Source: Methylovulum sp. (GTDB lineage: Bacteria > Pseudomonadota > Gammaproteobacteria > Methylococcales > Methylomonadaceae). Taken from it: DNA of 6,018 bases. A model generated the notes under the pieces. That model did no database searches and was not told where the DNA came from. It was given only the letters and a program-made list of their open reading frames with translations. A program made the position numbers and the translations under genes. Shown one piece after another: positions 1 through 6,018 of the stretch (positions within the stretch are counted from its first letter, which is position 1; every line of letters starts with the position of its first letter). The DNA lies in contig JAQTNZ010000175.1 in the NCBI GenBank assembly GCA_028713595.1, forward strand, positions 1 through 6,018, given 5' to 3'.

Positions 1-926
1 GTTTGTATCAGGTGGGCAGTTTTCCGGGCTACCGTTGGGGCGAATGGAATGGCCGTTACCGTGACAGCGTGCGCCGTTTTCTGCGCGGTGACAAAGGCAT
101 GATCAGTGAGCTGGCGACCCGTGTCTGCGGCAGCAGCGATTTGTACGAGCCGCATGGCCGCTTGCCGATCAGCAGCATCAATTTTGTCACCTGCCATGAT
201 GGCTTCACGCTGCATGATTTGTTTAGCTATAACCAAAAGCATAATGAAGCGAACGGCGAAAACAATCAGGATGGCTGCAACAACAGCCTCAGCTACAATT
301 GCGGGGCTGAAGGCGAGACCAACAATCCGGCGATTTTGGCTTTACGGCGCAAACAGGCCAAAAATGCGCTGGCCATTTTGTTGCTGAGCCAAGGGGTGCC
401 GATGCTGCTGGCGGGTGATGAGTTCATGCACAGCCAAGGCGGCAATAATAACGGTTATTGTCAGGATAACGGGCTGTCTTGGCTGGACTGGGAGCTGGCT
501 GAGAAAAACGCTGACCTGGTGCATTTTGTCCAACAGATGATTGCCTTGCGCAAACGCCATAAGGCCATCATGCGCCGCCATTTTTTGACCGGCAAACCCA
601 CGGGTGACAGGCTTTTGCCGGATATTATCTGGCATTGGCAAAATCCCGGCGGCCAGCCTGGTTGGGATGACCCTAAAGCCCAATTGTTGAGATATACCTT
701 AACAGGTGTTGATGCCCATGATTCGGATTTGCATGTGGTTATGAATATGGCCGATGAGGCGGTGCAGATCAAGTTGCCTGTCATTAAAGGCAGGGTTTGG
801 CGGCTTGCGGTTGATACGTCACTGGCTGCGCCTAATGACATTATCCCGCCTAAAGACCAGAAACAGGCCAACAAACCGACTTATCAGGTGGCTGGGCGCA
901 GTGTGGTGGTGTTTGAAAACGCCTGA
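1..926 (+). CDS. glgX: Glycogen debranching enzyme GlgX, C-terminal part (5' truncated by window)
   Basis: GlgX is a cytoplasmic GH13 isoamylase-type enzyme that hydrolyses alpha-1,6 branches of phosphorylase-trimmed glycogen, so it acts in glycogen breakdown. About 307 codons are visible; the first in-frame codon, at position 3, is TTG for an internal Leu and not a start. Numbering from it, residues 2-29 match the conserved stretch with G-F/Y...EWN-R-RD-VRRF. Residues 60-66 (N-F-V-T-C-H-D) are GH13 conserved region IV, with the transition-state-stabilising Asp at 66 (codon 198-200). Residues 74-100 carry the Asn-rich SYN-KHNEANGE-N-DG block and residues 136-156 the LAGDE...GGNNNGYCQDN segment typical of GlgX. 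A C-terminal beta-sandwich follows, ending near R-S-V-V-V-F-E. The nucleophile Asp and acid/base Glu lie upstream, outside the window. The family is about 650-700 residues, so a little under half is present. No frameshift is seen. The last 43 bp overlap the convergent methyltransferase gene. Confidence 0.95.
   Translation, partial: LYQVGSFPGYRWGEWNGRYRDSVRRFLRGDKGMISELATRVCGSSDLYEPHGRLPISSINFVTCHDGFTLHDLFSYNQKHNEANGENNQDGCNNSLSYNCGAEGETNNPAILALRRKQAKNALAILLLSQGVPMLLAGDEFMHSQGGNNNGYCQDNGLSWLDWELAEKNADLVHFVQQMIALRKRHKAIMRRHFLTGKPTGDRLLPDIIWHWQNPGGQPGWDDPKAQLLRYTLTGVDAHDSDLHVVMNMADEAVQIKLPVIKGRVWRLAVDTSLAAPNDIIPPKDQKQANKPTYQVAGRSVVVFENA
884..926. other. 43-bp convergent overlap of glgX and methyltransferase 3' ends
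   Basis: The glgX stop (TGA, 924-926) lies beyond the methyltransferase stop (TGA on the minus strand, 884-886), so the two coding regions overlap tail to tail. The conserved methyltransferase fold ends at Glu163 (codon 947-949), before the overlap begins. The overlap therefore codes for the functional C-terminal strand of GlgX on one side and a dispensable-looking tail on the other. I infer that the methyltransferase was extended into glgX by loss of an earlier stop. There is no intergenic space for a terminator, so the two transcripts should be antisense to each other here. Confidence 0.9.
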
Positions 927-1435
927 CCATCACTGGCGTGTTGGCTTTCACGGCGCAATAATTCGGCCTTACGCGCCAGCCCCCAGCGGTAGCCGGACAA
1001 GCTGCCGTTTTTATTGACGGCGCGATGGCAGGGGATCGCCACCGCCAACTTATTGGCGGCACAGGCCCCAGCGACCGCCCGCACGGCGTTAGGGGCGCCT
1101 ATATGCCGGGCAAGTTGGCTATAACTGAACGTGGCCCCTGGCGGAATGTCGCGCAAAGCTTGCCATACCTGTTGCTGGAAGGCAGTGCCTTGAATGTCCA
1201 GCGGTAACGTGCAAGGCAAATAAGGGGCTTCGATGAGGGCGATCAGTTGGCTAAGCAACGGGTTTATGTCATCATCGCCTCCCAACTGGGCGCCCGGAAA
1301 TTGCCCCAGCAAGTGGGCGGTCAAGCCTTCCGTGTCATCGCCGAAAGCAATGCTACAGAGGCCCTGTCCGCCCACTGCGGCTAAGACAAGGCCTAAGGTG
1401 CAGGGGGCGATGGCAAAACGGATATTGGTGTCCAT
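884..1435 (-). CDS. Stand-alone Ada C-terminal-type methylated-DNA--[protein]-cysteine S-methyltransferase
   Basis: This is a suicide DNA-repair protein that moves the methyl group from O6-methylguanine (and O4-methylthymine) to its own cysteine. In the 183 residues, the active-site motif I-P-C-H-R-A-V puts the acceptor Cys at 136 (codon 1028-1030), followed by His137. Glu163, 27 residues after the Cys, completes the Cys-His-Glu network. R-A-V-A at 119-122 carries the Arg finger of the DNA-binding helix-turn-helix, and Asn128 and Tyr105 fit family positions. The segments GTAFQQQVWQALR (83-95), ACAANKLA (124-131) and LSGYRWG (146-152) resemble the C-terminal half of E. coli Ada more than Ogt. 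The Ada N-terminal phosphotriester-sensing and AraC-type domains are absent, so no transcriptional role is expected. The ATG lies 15 nt after the lpd stop with no clear Shine-Dalgarno, suggesting coupled translation. Residues after about 163 are an unconserved tail, and residues 171-183 are encoded inside glgX. An ogt-style name is equally defensible. Confidence 0.92.
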   Translation of the reverse strand: MDTNIRFAIAPCTLGLVLAAVGGQGLCSIAFGDDTEGLTAHLLGQFPGAQLGGDDDINPLLSQLIALIEAPYLPCTLPLDIQGTAFQQQVWQALRDIPPGATFSYSQLARHIGAPNAVRAVAGACAANKLAVAIPCHRAVNKNGSLSGYRWGLARKAELLRRESQHASDGQAFSNTTTLRPAT

Positions 1436-1450
1436 GTACAGGTAAATGGG

Positions 1451-2926
1451 TTAATCCGTCTTGGACGTTTTTGGCGGTGCGGCATCCGAAGGCGGTACAT
1501 GCGGCATCGGTTTTTTGAATGTCAGCGCCGCTTCATGGAAGGCTTCCGAACGGGTGGGGTGGGCGTGTATGGTTCTGGCAAGGTCTTCGCTGCTGGCGGA
1601 AAACTCCATTGCCAGCACCGCTTCGGCTATCAGTTCCGAGGCTTTGGAGCCAATGATATGCACGCCCAGCAACGCGTCGCTGTCGGCATGGGCGATAATT
1701 TTGACCATGCCTTGTGTCCTGCCGGAGGCTTGGGCGCGGGCCGTGCCGCTAAACGGGAAGATGCCGATCTTAATGGGTTCGCCCATTGCGCGTAACGCCT
1801 GCTCGGTTTGCCCTACCCAAGCGATTTCAGGGTGCGTGTAAATGACGCTGGGTAAGGTGTCATAGTGGATGGCGGTATGTTGGCCGGCGATTTGCTCGGC
1901 GACAAACACGCCTTCTTCTATGCCTTTATGCGCCAACATCGGCCCTAACAGGCTAATATCGCCAATCGCGTAAACGCCGGGCAAATTGGTGCGGCAGTTT
2001 TCGTCCACATGCACATAACCGTTTTCATCCAACAGCAAGTTTGCTTCCGGTGCGGCCAGATTTTCCGTGTTGGGTTTGCGGCCAGAAGCGACAATCAATC
2101 TGTCCACCCGTAGGGTGTGCGAGCCTTCCTGGTCTTGGTATTCGACCACGACTTTTTTACCGGTTTTTTTCGCCGCCGTCACCCGTGCGCCCAGGCGCAA
2201 ATCCATGCCTTGTTGGCTATAAATACGGTAAGCTTCGCGGGAAATTTGTTGGTCGGGCAAGGGCAAAAAACTTTCTTGTGCTTCCAACAATATCGTCTCA
2301 GCCCCTAGGCGGTTCCAAATACTGGCCAGCTCCAGGCCAATGGCCCCCGCGCCGATGATCGCCAATTTTTTCGGCAAGGTGGTCATGTTTAAGGCGGCAA
2401 AGGAATCGACAATAAATTCGTTGTCAACTTTGGCATAAGGCAACGGGATGGGTGAGGAGCCGGTTGCCAGAATGATATGTTTGCCATCCAGGCGATAGGG
2501 TTCGGAGCCGTCTATGGGAGTCAGGTGTAGCTGCCGGGGTTTGACCAGTTTGGCGGTGGCATGGAAACTGTCAATTTTATACTGGTTGAACAAGTCGGTG
2601 ATTTTATGCCCTAACGCATCAATAATAGCGTCTTTGCGCTGGATCATCGCGGCAATATCAACACTGATAGTGTCGACATGAATCCCATGCTTTTTTAGCT
2701 CATGGTTGACCGAGTGGTACAATCTTGCCGATTCCAGTAGCGTGATGGAGGCGACGCAACCGGAATTCAGGTGCGAGCCGCCCAAAATACGCTGCCCCTT
2801 TTTATTACGCCAGTTATCAACACAGGCTGTTTTTAAGCCGAGCTGGGCACAGCGGATGGCACTGGAGTAACCCGCAGGGCCAGCGCCGATGACGATGACA
2901 TCATAAGTCGGGGATATTTTTGGCAT
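1451..2926 (-). CDS. lpd: Dihydrolipoyl dehydrogenase-like flavoprotein (E3 family) lacking the first redox cysteine
   Basis: By family and position this is E3 of the 2-oxoglutarate dehydrogenase complex, which reoxidises dihydrolipoyl-E2 through FAD to NAD+. The 491 residues are slightly longer than usual (about 470-480) because of a Pro/Lys-rich tail (472-491). FAD-binding GAGPAGY is at 14-20, ATGSSP at 154-159, NAD-binding GAGAIG at 192-197 with acidic Glu215, and the flavin-binding GD at 322-323. Dimerisation-domain HAHPTRSE at 454-461 gives the catalytic His456 and Glu461. The active-site loop is abnormal: where the family has G-G-T-C-L-N-x-G-C-I-P-S-K, residues 49-61 read G-G-S-H-L-N-S-G-C-V-A-S-I. 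The first Cys is His52, only Cys57 remains, and the flavin-side Lys is Ile61. The other cysteines (26, 35, 311) are not in the loop. It starts 4 nt after the sucB stop with no clear Shine-Dalgarno, so it is probably translationally coupled. The frame is intact, which argues against a pseudogene. E3 activity is doubtful; family membership is certain. Confidence 0.93.
   Translation of the reverse strand: MPKISPTYDVIVIGAGPAGYSSAIRCAQLGLKTACVDNWRNKKGQRILGGSHLNSGCVASITLLESARLYHSVNHELKKHGIHVDTISVDIAAMIQRKDAIIDALGHKITDLFNQYKIDSFHATAKLVKPRQLHLTPIDGSEPYRLDGKHIILATGSSPIPLPYAKVDNEFIVDSFAALNMTTLPKKLAIIGAGAIGLELASIWNRLGAETILLEAQESFLPLPDQQISREAYRIYSQQGMDLRLGARVTAAKKTGKKVVVEYQDQEGSHTLRVDRLIVASGRKPNTENLAAPEANLLLDENGYVHVDENCRTNLPGVYAIGDISLLGPMLAHKGIEEGVFVAEQIAGQHTAIHYDTLPSVIYTHPEIAWVGQTEQALRAMGEPIKIGIFPFSGTARAQASGRTQGMVKIIAHADSDALLGVHIIGSKASELIAEAVLAMEFSASSEDLARTIHAHPTRSEAFHEAALTFKKPMPHVPPSDAAPPKTSKTD
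2756..2773 (-). other. Altered redox-disulfide motif of Lpd (HxxxxC instead of CxxxxC)
   Basis: Codon 2771-2773 reads CAC (His52) and codon 2756-2758 reads TGC (Cys57) on the minus strand. Canonical dihydrolipoyl dehydrogenases have Cys at both places; the first attacks the substrate and the second forms the charge-transfer complex with FAD. A TGC-to-CAC change needs two base substitutions. The neighbouring family-invariant Pro and Lys are also changed (to Ala59 and Ile61, codon 2744-2746), so a single sequencing error cannot explain the motif. Confidence 0.92.
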
Positions 2927-2930
2927 AATT

Positions 2931-4184
2931 TTAGATGTTCAACAGTAGGTGGGCGGGAGCTTCCAAGCATTCTTTAATGGTCACCAAAAACTGCACGGCT
3001 TCACGGCCATCGACCAGGCGGTGGTCATAGGAGAGGGCCAGATACATAATCGGCCTGATGACGATTTGGCCGTTTTCCACCACCGCCCGTTCCTTAATCG
3101 CGTGCATCCCTAAGATGGCGCATTGCGGCGGATTGAGGATGGGGGTTGAGAGCATCGAGCCGAACACGCCGCCATTGGTGATGGTGAAGGTGCCGCCTTT
3201 GAGGTCGTCGTAGGTCAAAGTGCCAGAGCGGGCTTTTTCGCCATAATCAACGATACATTTTTCAATGCCGGCAAAATCCAATTGGTCGGCATCATGCAGG
3301 ACGGGCACAATCAGGCCGCGCGGGGTGCTGACGGCAATGCCCAGATCATAGTAACCGTGATAAATGATGTCATTGCCATCAATAGAGGCGTTGATGGCAG
3401 GGAATTTTTTCAACGCTTCGATGGAGGCTTTAACAAAAAAAGACATAAAGCCCAGCTTGACTTTATGTTTTTCTTCAAAACGGCTTTTATATTGGTTGCG
3501 CAAATCAATGACGCTTTGCATGTTGACTTCATTAAACGTGGTCAACATGGCGGCATTTTGTTGCGCTTGTAGCAAACGTTCGGCCACTTTGGCGCGTAGG
3601 CGGGTCATGGCGACACGTTGCTCAGGGCGCAAGTTGGAAGGCGGCGTAGTGACGGTGGTGGCGACCGCCCCTGTATTTGGCGCATTGGCTGGGGCGGGTG
3701 TTGGTGACGGCTCTTTCGGAGCCGCTGCCGCAGCTACCGGTTCGGGCTTAGGTGCGGCTTCGGCGGGCTGTTTGTGCAAATGCTCCAGCACGTCAGTTTT
3801 GGTCAAGCGGCCACTTTTGCCGGTGCCGGTGATTTGCGCAGGGTCTAAGGTGTTTTCGCTAATCAGGCGGCGCACCGAAGGGCTTAACGGAATGGCGGCG
3901 GCAACCGGCTCCGGTTGTGCCGTGGCGGTTTTTTCGCCAGTGGCCTGGGCGATGCTGATCAGCGCCAGCACTTCGTTGCTGGTCACTATCGCGCCGTCTT
4001 CTTTTAACACTTGGCTGAGGATACCGGCTTCAGGAGCAGTGACTTCTAGGGTGATTTTGTCGGTTTCCAAATCAACTAAGGCTTCGTTTTTGTTGACAGG
4101 ATCACCGGCTTTTTTGTGCCAATGGATTAAAGTGGCATCGGCTACGGATTCGGGTAAATTGGGGACTAAGACTTCAATGCTCAT
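2931..4184 (-). CDS. sucB: Dihydrolipoyllysine-residue succinyltransferase, E2 of 2-oxoglutarate dehydrogenase
   Basis: SucB is the core of the 2-oxoglutarate dehydrogenase complex: it takes the succinyl group from E1 on a lipoyl-lysine and passes it to CoA. The 417 residues match the usual single-lipoyl-domain length of about 400-420. The lipoyl domain spans about 2-78, with the lipoylated Lys43 in E-T-D-K (codon 4056-4058). The peripheral subunit-binding domain is about 99-136 (S-P-S-V-R-R-L...[12 protein letters not shown]). An Ala/Pro-rich flexible linker spans about 137-185, and the catalytic domain runs from about 186 to 417. The catalytic motif [10 protein letters not shown] gives His388 (codon 3021-3023) and Asp392. 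[11 protein letters not shown] (333-343) is the usual core segment. I chose the ATG at 4182-4184 because it gives the standard N-terminus [13 protein letters not shown] and has a good ribosome-binding site. The start lies 1 nt after the sucA stop, and lpd follows after 4 nt. Confidence 0.97.
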   Translation of the reverse strand: MSIEVLVPNLPESVADATLIHWHKKAGDPVNKNEALVDLETDKITLEVTAPEAGILSQVLKEDGAIVTSNEVLALISIAQATGEKTATAQPEPVAAAIPLSPSVRRLISENTLDPAQITGTGKSGRLTKTDVLEHLHKQPAEAAPKPEPVAAAAAPKEPSPTPAPANAPNTGAVATTVTTPPSNLRPEQRVAMTRLRAKVAERLLQAQQNAAMLTTFNEVNMQSVIDLRNQYKSRFEEKHKVKLGFMSFFVKASIEALKKFPAINASIDGNDIIYHGYYDLGIAVSTPRGLIVPVLHDADQLDFAGIEKCIVDYGEKARSGTLTYDDLKGGTFTITNGGVFGSMLSTPILNPPQCAILGMHAIKERAVVENGQIVIRPIMYLALSYDHRLVDGREAVQFLVTIKECLEAPAHLLLNI

Positions 4185-4185
4185 G

Positions 4186-6018
4186 TTATTTTCCTGAAGG
4201 TTTTCCATAAAGGGCTGTCTGGACGACGGCTTTTTGTTGTTCGATATGTACATGAAAGCTACCGACGGCGGGGGAGGCGGAAGGTTCGCGGCCTGCGTAA
4301 GTGACTTTGATAGAGGCGGGTAGGTTATCGATAAAATGGTGGCTGGAATTATACCAAGCCCCTTGGTTTTTAGGCTCTTCCTGACACCAGACGAATTCTT
4401 TCAAATTCGGGTACTTGGCCAGTTCGGCCTTAAACAGGTCCAGCGGGAAAGGGTACAGTTGCTCAATCCTGGCGATGGCGACATGTTTGAGGTCAGCCTC
4501 GCGGCGGCTTTCCAACAAGTCGTAATAGACTTTGCCCGCGCACAACACCAAGCGGGTGACTTTTTTCGGTGCCAGCGCGTCCTGTTCGCCAATAATGGTT
4601 TGGAACTCACCGGAAGTCAGGTCTTCCAAGGTGGACACCGCCAACTTGTGGCGCAGCAGACTTTTCGGGCTCATCACGATTAAGGGCTTGCGGTAAGGCC
4701 GCAGCAATTGCCGCCGTAACAAATGGAAGATTTGCGCCGGGGTGGTGGGCGTACACACCTGCATATTGTGTTCGGCACACAATTGCAGATAACGCTCCAG
4801 CCGCGCCGAAGAATGCTCAGGGCCTTGGCCTTCAAAACCGTGTGGCAACAGCATCACCAGCCCGCACAGCCGCCCCCATTTGGTTTCGCCTGAGCTGATA
4901 AACTGGTCGATCAGCACTTGGGCGCCATTGGCAAAATCGCCAAATTGGGCTTCCCAGATCACCAACGTGTTCGGCGTGGTGGTGCTATAGCCGTATTCAA
5001 AGCCCAACACCCCCGCTTCGGACAGCAACGAATCGAACACTTGCGCCCGCCCCTGATCCTTATCCAAATGCTTGATGGGTGTGTGGGTTTTGTTGTTGAT
5101 CTGGTTATGCAGCACGGCATGACGGTGGACGAACGTGCCGCGCCCGACATCTTGCCCGGTCAGGCGGACCTTGTATTTTTCCATCAATAGCGAGGCGTAG
5201 GCCATATTTTCGGCAAAACCCCAATCCAACGGCATCGCCCCGGCCGCCATTTTCCGGCGGTTCTCCATGACTTTGGCAACTCTTGGGTGCAATTCAAAGC
5301 CTGCGGGCAGGCGTTGCATCCGGTCATTGCAAAAACGCAGGCGATCCAGCGAAATGGCCGTGTTGCAAGGCATGTTCCAGTGTTTGTTGAGAAACTGGTT
5401 CCATTGCGTTGAATACGAGTAACTACGGCTGTCCAACACCGGCCTGGAGACGATTTTTCCGGCCTCCAGCAAGTCTTGGTAAGCTTTAGCCATGTCTTTG
5501 GCTTGTGCCGAGGTGATGATGCCTTCGGCAATGAGCTTGTCCGCATACAATTTGCGGATGGGCTTATGTTTACGGATTTTTTTATACATCAACGGCTGGG
5601 TTGCCGCCGGTTCATCGGCTTCGTTATGTCCTAAGCGGCGGTAACAAATCAGGTCAATGACCACATCCCGATTAAAAGCCATACGGAAATCGACCGCCAG
5701 CTGGGTAACAAACAGCACCGCTTCGGGGTCATCGCCGTTGACATGGAAAACGGGGGCCTGGATCATCCGCGCGACATCGGTGCAATACGGCGTGGAACGG
5801 GCATCCAACGGGTTGCTGGTGGTGAAGCCAATTTGGTTGTTGATGACAATATGGATAGTCCCGCCGGTGGAAAAGGCGCGGGTTTGCGACATGTTCAGCG
5901 TTTCCATGACGATGCCTTGGCCTGCAAATGCCGCGTCACCGTGGATCAGCACCGGAATCACCGTGCTATGGCCGTCTTTGCCCGCCCGGTCTTGACGCGC
6001 CCTGACCGAGCCTTCCAC
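4186..6018 (-). CDS. sucA: 2-oxoglutarate dehydrogenase E1 component, C-terminal part (5' end outside window)
   Basis: SucA (OdhA) is the thiamine-diphosphate enzyme that decarboxylates 2-oxoglutarate and succinylates the lipoyl arm of SucB. The 610 visible residues are roughly the C-terminal two-thirds of a protein of about 930. The first codon in the window (GTG, 6016-6018) is an internal Val, not a start. The ThDP/Mg site is seen as H-G-D-A-A at 26-30 (Asp28, codon 5935-5937) through I-N-N-Q at 59-62. Conserved [15 protein letters not shown] is at 67-81 and [13 protein letters not shown] at 125-137. The second, transketolase-type pyrimidine domain starts near 267, with [10 protein letters not shown] at 292-301 and the LSE Glu334 that fits the cofactor-activating Glu of this superfamily. 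[15 protein letters not shown] (354-368) and [19 protein letters not shown] (390-408) are hallmark E1o stretches. The C-terminal domain contains [12 protein letters not shown] (544-555). All recognisable catalytic elements are present and in frame. It is the first visible gene of the sucA-sucB-lpd-methyltransferase cluster. Confidence 0.97.
   Translation of the reverse strand: MEGSVRARQDRAGKDGHSTVIPVLIHGDAAFAGQGIVMETLNMSQTRAFSTGGTIHIVINNQIGFTTSNPLDARSTPYCTDVARMIQAPVFHVNGDDPEAVLFVTQLAVDFRMAFNRDVVIDLICYRRLGHNEADEPAATQPLMYKKIRKHKPIRKLYADKLIAEGIITSAQAKDMAKAYQDLLEAGKIVSRPVLDSRSYSYSTQWNQFLNKHWNMPCNTAISLDRLRFCNDRMQRLPAGFELHPRVAKVMENRRKMAAGAMPLDWGFAENMAYASLLMEKYKVRLTGQDVGRGTFVHRHAVLHNQINNKTHTPIKHLDKDQGRAQVFDSLLSEAGVLGFEYGYSTTTPNTLVIWEAQFGDFANGAQVLIDQFISSGETKWGRLCGLVMLLPHGFEGQGPEHSSARLERYLQLCAEHNMQVCTPTTPAQIFHLLRRQLLRPYRKPLIVMSPKSLLRHKLAVSTLEDLTSGEFQTIIGEQDALAPKKVTRLVLCAGKVYYDLLESRREADLKHVAIARIEQLYPFPLDLFKAELAKYPNLKEFVWCQEEPKNQGAWYNSSHHFIDNLPASIKVTYAGREPSASPAVGSFHVHIEQQKAVVQTALYGKPSGK
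4192..4195 (-). promoter_or_regulatory. Ribosome binding site of sucB inside the end of sucA
   Basis: On the minus strand, AGGA lies 7 nt before the sucB ATG (4182-4184). It falls within the last sense codons of sucA (Ser-Gly-Lys), and the sucA TAA is separated from the sucB ATG by one base. This fixes the sucB start over an upstream in-frame ATG at 4251-4253 and points to coupled translation of E1 and E2. Confidence 0.75.

Noticed and set aside
3..5. TTG as a possible start codon of the first gene
   Set aside because: The protein begins mid-domain in a conserved GlgX stretch, so this is an internal Leu codon of a gene cut by the window edge.
461..874. Minus-strand open frame opposite glgX
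   Set aside because: It lies fully within the conserved GlgX coding frame and shows no family motif.
919..939. Hairpin ACGCC-(11 nt)-GGCGT followed on the minus strand by TTTT, resembling a terminator
   Set aside because: The stem is only 5 bp and it lies inside the methyltransferase reading frame, before its stop. It is probably chance.
2756..2773. Sequencing error or pseudogene as an explanation for the missing Lpd cysteine
   Set aside because: Cys to His needs at least two base changes, several neighbouring invariant residues are also changed, and the remaining 491-codon frame and cofactor motifs are intact.
3364..4197. Long plus-strand open frame (277 codons) opposite sucB
   Set aside because: It is antisense to the conserved sucB frame. 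Its Ala/Gly/Ser-rich composition reflects the Ala/Pro linker read backwards, and it has no recognisable domain.
4185..4253. In-frame upstream ATG (4251-4253) that would extend SucB by 23 residues
   Set aside because: The extension lies inside the sucA coding end, has no lipoyl-domain similarity, and the internal ATG at 4182-4184 has a proper AGGA site and gives the standard E2 N-terminus.

Overview
The window looks like a piece of a gammaproteobacterial chromosome. The SucA, SucB and GlgX proteins share long conserved blocks with their Escherichia coli counterparts as I remember them. Lpd carries the short insertion before its active-site loop that I associate with Pseudomonas-, Xanthomonas- or Neisseria-type enzymes. 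Genus cannot be fixed from this sequence. A type I methanotroph or a relative is possible but is only a guess.

Layout: positions 1-926 on the plus strand hold the 3' half of glgX (glycogen debranching enzyme), whose start lies left of the window. The rest is a tightly packed minus-strand cluster, read from right to left: sucA/odhA (E1 of 2-oxoglutarate dehydrogenase; its 5' part lies beyond position 6018), sucB (E2), an lpd-like gene (E3 family), and a stand-alone Ada C-terminal-type O6-methylguanine-DNA methyltransferase. The gaps are 1, 4 and 15 nt, so all four are probably cotranscribed. The methyltransferase gene ends inside the 3' end of glgX, a 43-bp convergent overlap. No stretch longer than 300 bases lacks a gene, and I see no RNA genes, mobile elements, CRISPR arrays or sizeable repeats. 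The operon promoter must lie outside the window.

How the genes work together: E1 decarboxylates 2-oxoglutarate, E2 transfers the succinyl group from its lipoyl arm to CoA, and E3 should reoxidise the dihydrolipoyl arm with NAD+. E1 and E2 look complete in their catalytic residues.

The notable feature is the E3 gene. It has intact FAD- and NAD-binding folds and the C-terminal His-Glu pair, but the redox disulfide motif (normally CxxxxC followed by I-P-S-K) reads H-L-N-S-G-C-V-A-S-I. The first, substrate-attacking cysteine is His and the flavin-side lysine is Ile. By the standard mechanism this protein should not oxidise dihydrolipoamide, although it sits exactly where the E3 gene belongs and is not otherwise degraded. 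This is the observation most worth following up.
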